A DNA stretch of 20,787 nt from assembly GCA_964445135.1 (NCBI GenBank), contig CAYUJW010000014.1:1-20787 (forward strand). Direction: 5' to 3'. The position numbers and the translations under genes were made by a program. Numbering within the stretch: position 1 is the first letter of the stretch; each line of letters starts with the position of its first letter. The notes under the pieces are model-generated. The model searched no databases and was not told the origin of the DNA. It worked only from the letters and a program-made list of their open reading frames with translations. This document shows positions 13,989 to 20,787 of this stretch, in pieces. The stretch is from JACOTV01 sp964445135 (lineage in GTDB: Bacteria > Patescibacteriota > Microgenomatia > UBA1406 > GWC2-37-13).

Positions 13989-13994
13989 AGTATA
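13989..13994 (-). promoter_or_regulatory. Possible -10 box of the ferritin-like gene
   Basis: TATACT on the minus strand, ending 10 bases before the ATG at 13978. No convincing -35 is present, so this is a weak call. The gene could also be read through from the alkyltransferase upstream. Confidence 0.35.
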
Positions 13995-14031
13995 TGTCAA
14001 TTTTGGACAATAATGACAGAATGAACGACTC

Positions 14032-14334
14032 TTATACAATGCATTCTGGAGCAACAATATCTGGCGCACGAAATGTCACTCCTTCTTCAATCAACAGCGC
14101 GCGCTGTCCATCGTTCCCACCAAGCGCATACCCACCGGCCAAATGTCCATCTGATTTAACGACCCGGTGACACGGTACACGCGGCGCATCGGGGTTAACA
14201 TGCAGGATACGCCCCACAAAACGAGGGTTAATTCCGAGCTTTTTCCCAATTGCCCCATATGTAGTGACTTTACCCTTTGGGATTGCCTGAAGAAGTTGAT
14301 AAACCGATTGGTATGATGCGTGGTGATTTTTCAT
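14032..14334 (-). CDS. Minimal O6-alkylguanine-DNA alkyltransferase (MGMT C-terminal domain only)
   Basis: This 100-residue protein consists only of the DNA-binding/active-site domain of Ogt/Ada-type alkyltransferases. The active-site motif is PCHRVV with the acceptor Cys55. The arginine-finger segment RFVGRILHVNP and the helix-turn-helix region VTTYGAIGKKLG are present, followed by GGYALGG. The family's N-terminal domain is missing. Alkyltransferase-like (ATL) proteins of the same size have Trp or Ala in place of the cysteine, but this one keeps it, so direct transfer of an alkyl group from O6-alkylguanine remains possible. It lies 10 bases after the HIT gene's stop, so the two are probably co-transcribed. 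Confidence 0.9.
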   Translation of the reverse strand: MKNHHASYQSVYQLLQAIPKGKVTTYGAIGKKLGINPRFVGRILHVNPDAPRVPCHRVVKSDGHLAGGYALGGNDGQRALLIEEGVTFRAPDIVAPECIV

Positions 14335-14344
14335 TATTCATGAG

Positions 14345-14692
14345 TTAACGAATATGTGCTTCAATTTTTGCTCGAATTGTCTCTAGCTCCTCTGGCAAAA
14401 GAGTAATTGTGTCTGGCACAAATACGCTTTCTCCACTCTGACGAGGAAGGATGTGGATATGCGCATGTGCGACTTCTAATCCATGGGTAATAAACGATAC
14501 AAACTCTGGCGAAAATGCGGCGATGGTCGCCTCCGAAATACGCTTTGCCGCCTCCCAATATTCACCAAACTGGGGAACGTCGTACACCCATCGATGATGA
14601 TCTTTGGGAATCAACAAAGTATGTCCTTTGACTCGTGGATATATGTCCAAAAACCCCAAAAAATTCTCATCTTCATATACCCGATAACATGG
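14345..14692 (-). CDS. HIT-family hydrolase (5' end lost in assembly gap)
   Basis: The histidine-triad motif HAHIHIL is clear near the C-terminus, followed by PRQSGE. The N-terminal part reads PCYRVYEDENFLGFLDIYP and then KGHTLLIPKDHH, both typical of HIT proteins, which hydrolyse nucleotide phosphoramidates and related substrates. 115 residues are visible. Normally about 12-20 more precede the first visible proline, often with a CxxC zinc pair; these fall in the N run. The sequence on the far side of the gap stays open in one frame, but the N count is a placeholder, so that continuity means nothing. A possible -10 box at 14804-14809 on the far side could serve this gene. Confidence 0.9.
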   Translation of the reverse strand, partial: PCYRVYEDENFLGFLDIYPRVKGHTLLIPKDHHRWVYDVPQFGEYWEAAKRISEATIAAFSPEFVSFITHGLEVAHAHIHILPRQSGESVFVPDTITLLPEELETIRAKIEAHIR

Positions 14693-14792
14693 NNNNNNNN
14701 NNNNNNNNNNNNNNNNNNNNNNNNNNNNNNNNNNNNNNNNNNNNNNNNNNNNNNNNNNNNNNNNNNNNNNNNNNNNNNNNNNNNNNNNNNNN
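14693..14792. other. Assembly gap (exactly 100 N)
   Basis: A run of exactly 100 N is the usual placeholder for a scaffold join of unknown length. It removes the start of the HIT gene. Gene order across it depends on read-pair linkage. Confidence 0.98.
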
Positions 14793-14803
14793 CGCACAGT
14801 GCA

Positions 14804-14809
14804 ATTATA
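14804..14809 (-). promoter_or_regulatory. Possible -10 box for the HIT-alkyltransferase operon
   Basis: TATAAT on the minus strand, 11 bases before the N run. If the true gap is short, a near-leaderless HIT start would fall inside it. No -35 match is seen. Weak evidence. Confidence 0.3.
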
Positions 14810-14889
14810 TTGTTGCCGATAACCGTTTTCCTTCATTCGGGTCATCATAAAGTTTTGTCCACATTCAGTCATGCACAAACACACACAAA

Positions 14890-14898
14890 TGGTGTAAT
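14890..14898 (+). promoter_or_regulatory. Possible extended -10 promoter for fba
   Basis: TGGTGTAAT resembles the TGGTACAAT/TGGTATAAT elements before era, trmD and gltX. It would give a leader of about 50 bases. The 15 bases before the ATG are T-rich with no ribosome binding site. Low confidence. Confidence 0.3.
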
Positions 14899-14955
14899 AT
14901 CATCCTTGTACGACATATACACGTCACACAATTATTAAATTTTTTGTTTTCTCAT

Positions 14956-15855
14956 ATGATAAAAGTCCCGCTCGATGTACATCCTGATAATAAAAAAGCG
15001 TTTGAAGAGCGCTACGATCGCATGACTCAAGGATCGGGACGTCTGATGTTGTTTGCGGGCGATCAGAAAATCGAACACATGAACGATGATTTTTATGGTG
15101 ATGATATATCTGAGCAAAATGCGACGCCAGAACACATGTTTGAGATTGCTTCAAAAGCAAACATTGGATGTTTTGCCACGCAGGCCGGACTCATTGCTCA
15201 GTATGCAATGGATTATCCCCAGATCCCCTACCTGGTAAAGATGAATTCAAAATCACATTGGGTCCCGACTACTCAAAGTGAGCCACGCAGTCATGCGGTA
15301 GGATCAGTAGATCGAGCACTTGCGTTAGCTAACTATGGAGGACTGAATATTGTAGGCGTTGGATACACCATTTATTGGGGGAGCGAACATGAGGCAGACA
15401 TGCTTGAGGAGGCGTCGCTCATCATTGAGCAGGCGCATGAGGCAGGTCTCGTCGTCGTCATCTGGGCATATCCACGTGGGGCAGCAGTCACCGATGAAAA
15501 AGATCCTCATATAATTGCGGGGGCAGCTGGCGCCACAGCTTGCTTGGGTGCGGATTTTGTGAAAGTAAATTATCCGAAAAAAGAAGGTGTCTCGTCTGCC
15601 GAAGCGCTCAAAGAGGCGGTCGCCGCAGCTGGTCGAACCAAATTGATTTGCGCAGGTGGAGCGTCAACTGGTGCCGAGTCATTTTTTAAGTCGCTGCATG
15701 ATCAAATACATATCGCAGGCGCCTCAGGTAATGCAACCGGCCGCAACATTCATCAAAAACCACTTGATGAAGCTATACGCTTTTGCAACGCCACAAACGC
15801 AATCACCTGTCAAAACGCAAGGGTTGAAGAGGCAATGAAGATATACCAAGGGTGA
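14956..15855 (+). CDS. fba: Class I fructose-bisphosphate aldolase, archaeal (DhnA) type
   Basis: The enzyme reversibly joins dihydroxyacetone phosphate and glyceraldehyde 3-phosphate into fructose 1,6-bisphosphate through a lysine Schiff base. The 299-residue protein fits the DhnA/archaeal class I family rather than the metal-dependent class II enzymes of most bacteria. The Schiff-base lysine is Lys203 in DFVKVNYP. The acid/base tyrosine and arginine lie in AYPRG (171-175), and the phosphate-binding end is in ICAGGAS and ASGNATGRNIHQ. A TTG four codons upstream (14944) is in frame; the ATG at 14956 is preferred. It leads the fba-fbp-gap-pgk run, which suggests a sugar-synthesis role. Confidence 0.9.
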   Translation: MIKVPLDVHPDNKKAFEERYDRMTQGSGRLMLFAGDQKIEHMNDDFYGDDISEQNATPEHMFEIASKANIGCFATQAGLIAQYAMDYPQIPYLVKMNSKSHWVPTTQSEPRSHAVGSVDRALALANYGGLNIVGVGYTIYWGSEHEADMLEEASLIIEQAHEAGLVVVIWAYPRGAAVTDEKDPHIIAGAAGATACLGADFVKVNYPKKEGVSSAEALKEAVAAAGRTKLICAGGASTGAESFFKSLHDQIHIAGASGNATGRNIHQKPLDEAIRFCNATNAITCQNARVEEAMKIYQG

Positions 15856-15897
15856 TTGTGCATGGCGCACATGCCAGCCAGTGCGCCCGCTTATCTT

Positions 15898-15926
15898 GTG
15901 ACACAATCACAATCAGGCGATACATT
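15898..15926 (+). promoter_or_regulatory. Possible promoter of fbp
   Basis: GTGACA (15898-15903), a 17-base spacer, then TACATT (15921-15926). The start point would be near 15933, about 10 bases before the ATG at 15943. This supports starting fbp there rather than at 15862, which is in frame but yields an extra N-terminus unlike the family. Confidence 0.4.
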
Positions 15927-15942
15927 CTTAATTCATAATTCA

Positions 15943-16896
15943 ATGAACCGCGTCATAACACTTACCGAACACATATTGCATGAAGAGCGCATGACTCCTG
16001 GCGCTTCAGGAAGCTTAACGATTGTTCTTAATCAAATCGCAGAGGCTGGGAAAAACATCGCATCACACGTAAAGCGCTCGGGCTTGGCAGATATTATTGG
16101 GCAAACGGGCAATACGAATGCGTTTGATGAGCAGGTGCAGAAGCTTGATGAATATAGCAACGAGCTACTTATTGATATGTTGGAACAAACGGGCGAAGTG
16201 TCAATTATTGCATCCGAAGAGCTTGAAAACCCAATGCATCTTAAAAACAACGGAAAATATATGGTCTACATGGATCCACTTGATGGCTCATCTAACATTG
16301 ATGTAAACGTGAGCATCGGTACCATATTTTCCATCTACCATGCGTCCGAGGGATTGCTGCAAAAGGGCGAGGCGCAAGTGGCGGCCGGATATATTTTGTA
16401 TGGTTCAAGCGTCATGTTTGTATATACCTGCGCCAACACGGTCAACGGCTTCACGCTTGACCCGGCAATCGGAAGCTTCCTCCTCTCACATCCCAACATA
16501 AAAATCCCCCACACCAAACATGAATATTCAATAAACGAAGGGAATGTCGCTTTATACTCGGATGATATCCAAAGCTACTTACTATCTCTTAAGAAAGATG
16601 CGCAATACAAAGCCCGCTACATTGGAAGTATGGTGGCAGACATCCACCGCATACTCATTCGCGGCGGAATCTTTTTATATCCGCAAGACCACAAACACCC
16701 CCATGGGAAGCTTCGCCTCATGCATGAAGTAAACGCCATGGCACGGCTTGTTGAGGTGGCTGCAGGTCGCGCATTAAGCGAAGGACATGCCTCTCCCCTT
16801 TCACTTACCCCAACGGACATTCATCAGCGAGTTTCAATCGTCGTAGGCAGTGCAGGTGAGGTTGAAAAATATGCTCAAATGGTGAAGAATGAGTGA
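15943..16896 (+). CDS. fbp: Class I fructose-1,6-bisphosphatase
   Basis: The enzyme removes the 1-phosphate of fructose 1,6-bisphosphate, the committed step of gluconeogenesis. With the ATG at 15943 it has 317 residues, near the family's usual 330. The metal-binding motif MDPLDGSSNIDVNVSIGTIF is perfectly conserved and is preceded by IASEELENP. AGYILYGSSVMFVYT, RYIGSMVADIHRIL and the catalytic HGKLRLMHEVNAMA region follow. It lies 87 bases after fba on the same strand. The N-terminal regulatory region is near normal length. A frame extension up to 15856 exists but overlaps a promoter-like element. Whether AMP inhibits it cannot be judged. Confidence 0.94.
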   Translation: MNRVITLTEHILHEERMTPGASGSLTIVLNQIAEAGKNIASHVKRSGLADIIGQTGNTNAFDEQVQKLDEYSNELLIDMLEQTGEVSIIASEELENPMHLKNNGKYMVYMDPLDGSSNIDVNVSIGTIFSIYHASEGLLQKGEAQVAAGYILYGSSVMFVYTCANTVNGFTLDPAIGSFLLSHPNIKIPHTKHEYSINEGNVALYSDDIQSYLLSLKKDAQYKARYIGSMVADIHRILIRGGIFLYPQDHKHPHGKLRLMHEVNAMARLVEVAAGRALSEGHASPLSLTPTDIHQRVSIVVGSAGEVEKYAQMVKNE

Positions 16897-16953
16897 GCTC
16901 ATAAATCAGTTGTTTCTCAGATTATTAATCAATTTTCATTTTCACATTTTTCT

Positions 16954-17964
16954 ATGAATAAAATCAAAGTCGGAATAAACGGATTCGGTCGCATTGGTCG
17001 CGCATTAACTCGCATTGCAGAGGATCGTGAGGATCTTGAAATTGTCGCCATCAATACTCGCAAAAGCCACAATGACATGATGGCCTATATGCTACAACAT
17101 GATTCCGTCTATCGCACATTTGGGAAAAAAGTTGAGGCCTCAAGCGACGGACTGATGATTGATGGACGAAAAATAGCAACTCTTTTGAATGACGCGCCAG
17201 AAAACATCCCATGGGGAGACTTCGGAGTCGAAGTTGTCGTTGATGCAACGGGGGCGTTTAACACAACCGAAGATTTGCAAAAGCACATTCGCTCGACTGT
17301 GAAAAAAGTGATACTCTCTGCGCCAAGCAAAGATGACGTGACACCTCACGTGGTGCTTGGCGTCAATGATGATGTGTTTGACTGGACAGCATCTGTCATC
17401 TCGAACGCCAGCTGTACCACAAATTGTGCTGCACCTTTGATCAAGGTGCTTCACGATAATTTCACGATAACAAACGGTATGCTCAGCACCATTCACGCGG
17501 CAACACTGACTCAAGCGTTGCTTGATGATGTGGGAAAATCGCCTGATCGATCCCGAGCCGCCTTTCTCAACACCATTCCTTCAACTTCAGGGGCAGCAAA
17601 AGCAGTGGCAAAAGTGGTGCCTGCCATGAACGGAAAGTTGGAAGTTGGCTCAATTCGCGTACCCGTTGCAACAGGGTCGCTGACTGAGGTTGTCGTCAAT
17701 GTCGAAAAAGCAACAACTATCGAGCAGGTGAATGAAGTGTTTAAAAATGCCAGCGCAAAACAACCAAAAATTCTTGGATTTGAAACAGAGATTCTTGTTT
17801 CAAGTGATTATATTGGTGATGCTCGATCTTCGATCTTTGATGCAAATTACACCAAAGTACTCGGCGGAACAATGATAAAAATTGTCGGATGGTACGACAA
17901 CGAATGGGGCTACAGCCAACGCCTCGCAGACGTTGCAGCAATTGCCGGCCAACGTATCCAATGA
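16954..17964 (+). CDS. gap: Glyceraldehyde-3-phosphate dehydrogenase, probably NADP-type
   Basis: The enzyme interconverts glyceraldehyde 3-phosphate and 1,3-bisphosphoglycerate. The 336 residues match the phosphorylating type I family. GINGFGRIGR (8-17) is the nucleotide-binding loop, and SNASCTTNC holds the catalytic Cys154, with His181 in STIHAAT. The C-terminal GWYDNEWGYSQR is diagnostic. The residue after the second beta strand, normally Asp in NAD enzymes (INDL), is Thr35, followed by Arg36 and Lys37 (INTRK). Loss of this Asp plus basic residues is typical of NADP-using, biosynthetic GAPDHs. Its stop overlaps the pgk start in ATGA. No clear promoter is visible in 16897-16953. Confidence 0.96.
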   Translation: MNKIKVGINGFGRIGRALTRIAEDREDLEIVAINTRKSHNDMMAYMLQHDSVYRTFGKKVEASSDGLMIDGRKIATLLNDAPENIPWGDFGVEVVVDATGAFNTTEDLQKHIRSTVKKVILSAPSKDDVTPHVVLGVNDDVFDWTASVISNASCTTNCAAPLIKVLHDNFTITNGMLSTIHAATLTQALLDDVGKSPDRSRAAFLNTIPSTSGAAKAVAKVVPAMNGKLEVGSIRVPVATGSLTEVVVNVEKATTIEQVNEVFKNASAKQPKILGFETEILVSSDYIGDARSSIFDANYTKVLGGTMIKIVGWYDNEWGYSQRLADVAAIAGQRIQ

Positions 17965-19160
17965 GCAACATTCGTTATATTGATCACGACCACATTGAAA
18001 ATAAACGAGTGCTTTTGCGTGTCGATTTTGACGTGTCGCTCAACGCTGATGCCACCATCGCCAATGATCTTCGCATTGCGCAAAATATTCCAACTATTGA
18101 GAAACTGCTTCAAAACAACAATCGCCTCATTTGTGTAGCAAAACTTGGTCGCCCCAAAGTTGGGGTACGCGACCCGCTTCTTTCAATGAATATCGTGGCC
18201 GATCGACTTCGTGAATATGTGCCACACGCAAAAGTAACGGTAGTTGACGACTTCCAAAGCGACAATAAGCATATTTTTGAGGCGCAACAACCAAACGAGA
18301 TCTTGTTGCTTGAAAACATACGCTTTTATCAGGGCGAAAAAGAGAATGATGCTGAATTTGCAAAACAGCTGGCCGGCTTGGCAGATGTGTTTGTCAACGA
18401 TGCATTTGCGGTGTCTCACCGTAGCGAAGCATCGGTTGTTGGCGTCACAAAATACCTACCATCATACGGCGGATTACTTCTTCAGAAAGAAATATCCATG
18501 ATTGATGCAGCAATCAAAAACCCTAAAAAGCCAGTAGTCGTCATCTTGGGAGGATCAAAAATCTCTTCAAAAATCAGCCTTATCGATCGCCTGATTATGC
18601 TGGCCGATCACTTGCTCATAGGCGGCGGGATGGCAAATACTTTTCTTGAAGCACAAGGCATTGAAATCGGGGAGAGCTTGAGTGAGAAGAGTGAGCTCGA
18701 GCATGCAAGAATACTGCTTGATCAGGCGGCAAAGCATCAAACCGCCATCATGTTGCCGGTTGACGTCGTGTGTGGGGACGTAAAAAATGACCAGCTATCT
18801 GTAGTGAAAAAAGTGGATTCTGTTGAAAAGGGAGACGTAATTTTGGACATTGGACCAGAAACGCAAGCCATTTGGGGAGCGGCAATTGCCGCCTCACAAA
18901 CAATAATATGGAACGGCCCTGTTGGTTATTTTGAAAACGCGGCATTTAGACGAGGAACTGATTTTATCTATTATGCCATCACTCAAAACACCCAATGCAC
19001 TTCAATTTTAGGCGGTGGAGATACTCTGGCTGCAATATCAAAAAAGGAGTATTTGGAAAATATTACCCATATTTCAACCGGCGGAGGTGCTATGCTTGAA
19101 TATATTGAAAAAGGAACTCTTGTTGGACTTGAAGCATTAGAATCAAGCGCCAATACATGA
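17961..19160 (+). CDS. pgk: Phosphoglycerate kinase, divergent substrate pocket
   Basis: The enzyme transfers phosphate between 1,3-bisphosphoglycerate and ADP. The 399 residues match the usual length. The frame includes 24 codons upstream that lie inside gap, but the ATG at 17961 overlaps the gap stop (ATGA), indicating translational coupling. Family marks are RVDFDV, LGRPK, LLLENIRFYQGE, VFVNDAF, ILGGSKISSKI, NGPVGYFE, GGGDTLAAI and ISTGGGAMLEYIE. Three usually conserved 3-phosphoglycerate-site positions differ: DFN is DFD, SHLGRP is AKLGRP, and HRAHAS is HRSEAS. The ATP-side motifs are normal, so the enzyme is probably active. Confidence 0.95.
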   Translation: MSNIRYIDHDHIENKRVLLRVDFDVSLNADATIANDLRIAQNIPTIEKLLQNNNRLICVAKLGRPKVGVRDPLLSMNIVADRLREYVPHAKVTVVDDFQSDNKHIFEAQQPNEILLLENIRFYQGEKENDAEFAKQLAGLADVFVNDAFAVSHRSEASVVGVTKYLPSYGGLLLQKEISMIDAAIKNPKKPVVVILGGSKISSKISLIDRLIMLADHLLIGGGMANTFLEAQGIEIGESLSEKSELEHARILLDQAAKHQTAIMLPVDVVCGDVKNDQLSVVKKVDSVEKGDVILDIGPETQAIWGAAIAASQTIIWNGPVGYFENAAFRRGTDFIYYAITQNTQCTSILGGGDTLAAISKKEYLENITHISTGGGAMLEYIEKGTLVGLEALESSANT

Positions 19161-19161
19161 T

Positions 19162-19584
19162 ATGAACAGACATCGAATTATTACCTGGCTTGGAATATTT
19201 GGCATACTGCTTGCGGTCTATTTGCTTTTTGAACAAGTCACTCAACCCAGTTTTCGCCCTTGCACAATAAATGCAACGGTCAACTGTGATGCGATAATTG
19301 ATGGACCTGTTGCTCGCACTCTTGGTATTCCTACACCACTTTTTGGACTCGCAGGCTATATCGCAATCGTCTTATTTGCCATGAAAAAACGTCTTAAGGA
19401 AGTGTTTTGGTTTGCGTCAGGTGGCCTGGCATTTTGTCTCTATATCGCATATATCGAGCTCGTGCAGCTTCGGGTAATTTGCCCCGTCTGCATTCTCTGC
19501 CAACTCACAATGATTTCCATATTCGTCTTGTCAATTCAGTCGCGCTCCAAAAATAAAGCGCCACCTACTGATTCGACCTCCTAA
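19162..19584 (+). CDS. VKOR-family disulfide-forming membrane protein
   Basis: Vitamin K epoxide reductase homologues reoxidise DsbA-like thioredoxins using quinone, and so drive disulfide formation outside the membrane. This 140-residue protein has about four membrane helices. The redox CxxC is CPVC (107-110), and the shuttle pair on the outer loop is Cys34 and Cys42 (CTINATVNC). GIPTPLFGLAGY is the expected GIP motif. There is no fused thioredoxin domain, so a separate DsbA-like partner is needed; none is in this window. It follows pgk by one base and precedes pyrC by two, so it is co-transcribed with both despite unrelated functions. Confidence 0.9.
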   Translation: MNRHRIITWLGIFGILLAVYLLFEQVTQPSFRPCTINATVNCDAIIDGPVARTLGIPTPLFGLAGYIAIVLFAMKKRLKEVFWFASGGLAFCLYIAYIELVQLRVICPVCILCQLTMISIFVLSIQSRSKNKAPPTDSTS

Positions 19585-19586
19585 CT

Positions 19587-20642
19587 ATGATCAAGCTTCC
19601 TGGACTCATCGACCCGCACGTACATCTGCGCGATCCTGGCCAGACACATAAGGAAGACATAACAACCGGCACGCAAGCTGCCTTGGCCGGAGGATTCACC
19701 ATGGTTTGCGACATGCCAAACAATGCTACACCCATTACTACAGCGCAATTGCTTCTGGAAAAAAGAAGTCTCGGAGTTGAAAAGGCGGTCTGCGATATTG
19801 GATTTCATTTTGGCTCACTTGGCGACAACCTCCTTGAGTTTATGAATGCGGGCCCCTTAAGCGTTGGGTTGAAGTTGTATTTAAACATGACAACTGGCGG
19901 CTTTATTATCGATATTCCAACGATGAAGAAAATATATAAAGCATGGCATGAAGTTGTGCCCGATAAGCCAATTGCACTTCACGCAGAATCAGATGTAATG
20001 CCCATGGTAATCGATGTGCTACACGAAACCCCACATCCGACCCATATCTGCCACGTGTCATCAAAATTTGAGCTGAACTCGATTCTTCAAGCAAAGTCAG
20101 CGGGGCTCCCTATTACCTGCGGAGTCTGTCCTCATCATTTATTTTTATCCATTGAAGATCAGGCAAAACAAGGAGCATATTGTTGCATGAAGCCAGATCT
20201 TAAAACCACGTCTGACATCGAATTTCTGTGGCAACATTGGGCCGACATCGACATCATTGAGTCAGACCATGCGCCCCATACCCGCGAAGAAAAAGACGGC
20301 CCCAATCCACCATTTGGGGTTCCCGGACTAGAAACCACACTGCCTCTTTTGATAAATGAGTTGCATACGGGGCGAGTCAAAATTGAAGACATTGTCTCAA
20401 AATGCCATACGCGTCCCATGGAAATATTTCATCTCCCGCCACAAGAAAATACCTATATTGAAATTGATGAAAATACGGAATACGAAATCCGCAACGAACT
20501 TCTCTTTACCAAATGTCACTGGAGTCCATTTGCGGGGCGACGCGTACGTGGGAAACTCACAAAAACAGTCCTTCGAGGTGAAACGGTGTACTCAGATGGA
20601 ATCATGAACGTGATGGCGGGAGCAGGGCATGTGATCATGTAG
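19587..20642 (+). CDS. pyrC: Dihydroorotase, CAD-like
   Basis: The enzyme cyclises carbamoyl aspartate to dihydroorotate in pyrimidine synthesis. The 351 residues contain all metal-site residues: His11 and His13 (DPHVHLRDPG), the carbamylated lysine Lys96 in GLKLYLN, His132 (ALHAE), His156 (ICHVSS) and Asp227 (ESDHAPH). Arg15 and Asn45/Asn46 of the substrate site are present. The sequence resembles the dihydroorotase domain of animal CAD throughout, including GLKLYLN, CPHHLFLS, FHLPPQENTY, HWSPF and VLRGE. A start at 19587 gives a compact N-terminus beginning directly with the first beta strand. The facing gene is pyrD, which supports the pathway role. Confidence 0.93.
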   Translation: MIKLPGLIDPHVHLRDPGQTHKEDITTGTQAALAGGFTMVCDMPNNATPITTAQLLLEKRSLGVEKAVCDIGFHFGSLGDNLLEFMNAGPLSVGLKLYLNMTTGGFIIDIPTMKKIYKAWHEVVPDKPIALHAESDVMPMVIDVLHETPHPTHICHVSSKFELNSILQAKSAGLPITCGVCPHHLFLSIEDQAKQGAYCCMKPDLKTTSDIEFLWQHWADIDIIESDHAPHTREEKDGPNPPFGVPGLETTLPLLINELHTGRVKIEDIVSKCHTRPMEIFHLPPQENTYIEIDENTEYEIRNELLFTKCHWSPFAGRRVRGKLTKTVLRGETVYSDGIMNVMAGAGHVIM

Positions 20643-20662
20643 GCATGGTCAATTGAGACCTA

Positions 20663-20787
20663 TTATCCCTTTATCTCTTGTGCAAGATATGGGTTCCAAA
20701 TGACACCGGTTGCCGCAAGCACCGCATCTGCGCCGGCCGCACGATAATGATGATAGTCAACAGGCTTCGTTACCCCTCCAATTCCAA
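20663..20787 (-). CDS. pyrD: Dihydroorotate dehydrogenase, C-terminal fragment (5' end outside window)
   Basis: Only the last 40 residues are visible. They begin GIGGVTKPVDYHHYRAAGAD and continue with AVLAATGVIWNPYLAQEIKG. The Gly-rich loop and the GADAVLAATG phosphate-binding segment match the flavin-phosphate end of dihydroorotate dehydrogenases, which oxidise dihydroorotate to orotate. The gene faces pyrC tail-to-tail, 20 bases apart, giving two consecutive UMP-synthesis steps at one locus. With so little sequence the class cannot be determined, and another FMN-binding TIM-barrel oxidoreductase is possible. Confidence 0.7.
   Translation of the reverse strand, partial: GIGGVTKPVDYHHYRAAGADAVLAATGVIWNPYLAQEIKG

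Noticed and set aside
14345..14884. HIT protein extended through the gap to an ATG at 14884
   Set aside because: The N run is a placeholder, so the frame across it is arbitrary, and the residues beyond it do not look like a HIT N-terminus.
15862..15942. N-terminal extension of FBPase
   Set aside because: The extra residues do not match the family and cover a promoter-like element; the start at 15943 gives the normal length.
1..20787. Reassigned UGA codon (Gracilibacteria/SR1-type code)
   Set aside because: Conserved proteins end normally at TGA (for example clpB, gap, pgk) and contain no in-frame TGA at conserved glycines.

Overview
The window looks like a compact bacterial chromosome segment, most likely from a Patescibacteria/CPR-type organism. 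This is inferred from the tight packing, the many genes whose promoter -10 box lies only 6-11 nt from the start codon (leaderless or nearly so), divergent versions of universal enzymes, an archaeal-type class I aldolase, and a CPR-style mix of an F420-ligase-like protein, a GldAFG-like ABC system and VKOR. TGA is used as a normal stop (clpB-side genes, gap, pgk), so the UGA-recoded lineages are unlikely. No marker gene fixes the phylum. A run of exactly 100 N (14693-14792) is a scaffold join, so order across it is less certain.

Layout. 1-891 (minus): a copper-type csoR repressor with a candidate operator, followed by a Met-rich DUF305 protein cut by the window edge. 1003-2965: era on plus, a 75-aa unknown protein on minus, and an F420-0:glutamate-ligase-like gene on plus. 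2989-9333 (all minus): gltX, a three-gene ABC system (ATPase, permease, GldG-like protein), an Fe/Mn superoxide dismutase with a cysteine-rich tail, an exported cytochrome-b5-like protein, and trmD. yidD diverges from trmD. 9604-10436: a RAYT/Y1 transposase gene bracketed by two direct repeats that each carry a hairpin. 10457-11167 (minus): an unknown 236-aa gene. 11216-13421: N-domain-less clpB behind a CIRCE-like operator. 13433-14692 (minus): a membrane-anchored ferritin-like protein, a minimal O6-alkylguanine transferase, and a HIT protein truncated by the gap. 14956-19160 (plus): class I aldolase, fructose-1,6-bisphosphatase, GAPDH and PGK. Then come VKOR, a CAD-like dihydroorotase, and the 3' end of pyrD on minus.

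How they fit together. The fba-fbp-gap-pgk run can connect 3-phosphoglycerate with fructose-6-phosphate. The presence of FBPase, and a GAPDH whose cofactor pocket looks NADP-type, point to the gluconeogenic direction. pyrC and pyrD are neighbours and give two successive steps of UMP synthesis. CsoR/DUF305, SOD, cytochrome b5, VKOR and the alkyltransferase suggest exposure to oxygen, metals and DNA damage. No stretch over 300 bases lacks a gene. The longest non-coding pieces are 848-1002, 9598-9722, 10365-10456 and 14793-14955, and each is described. I saw no tRNA, rRNA or CRISPR array, and no convincing Rho-independent terminator.
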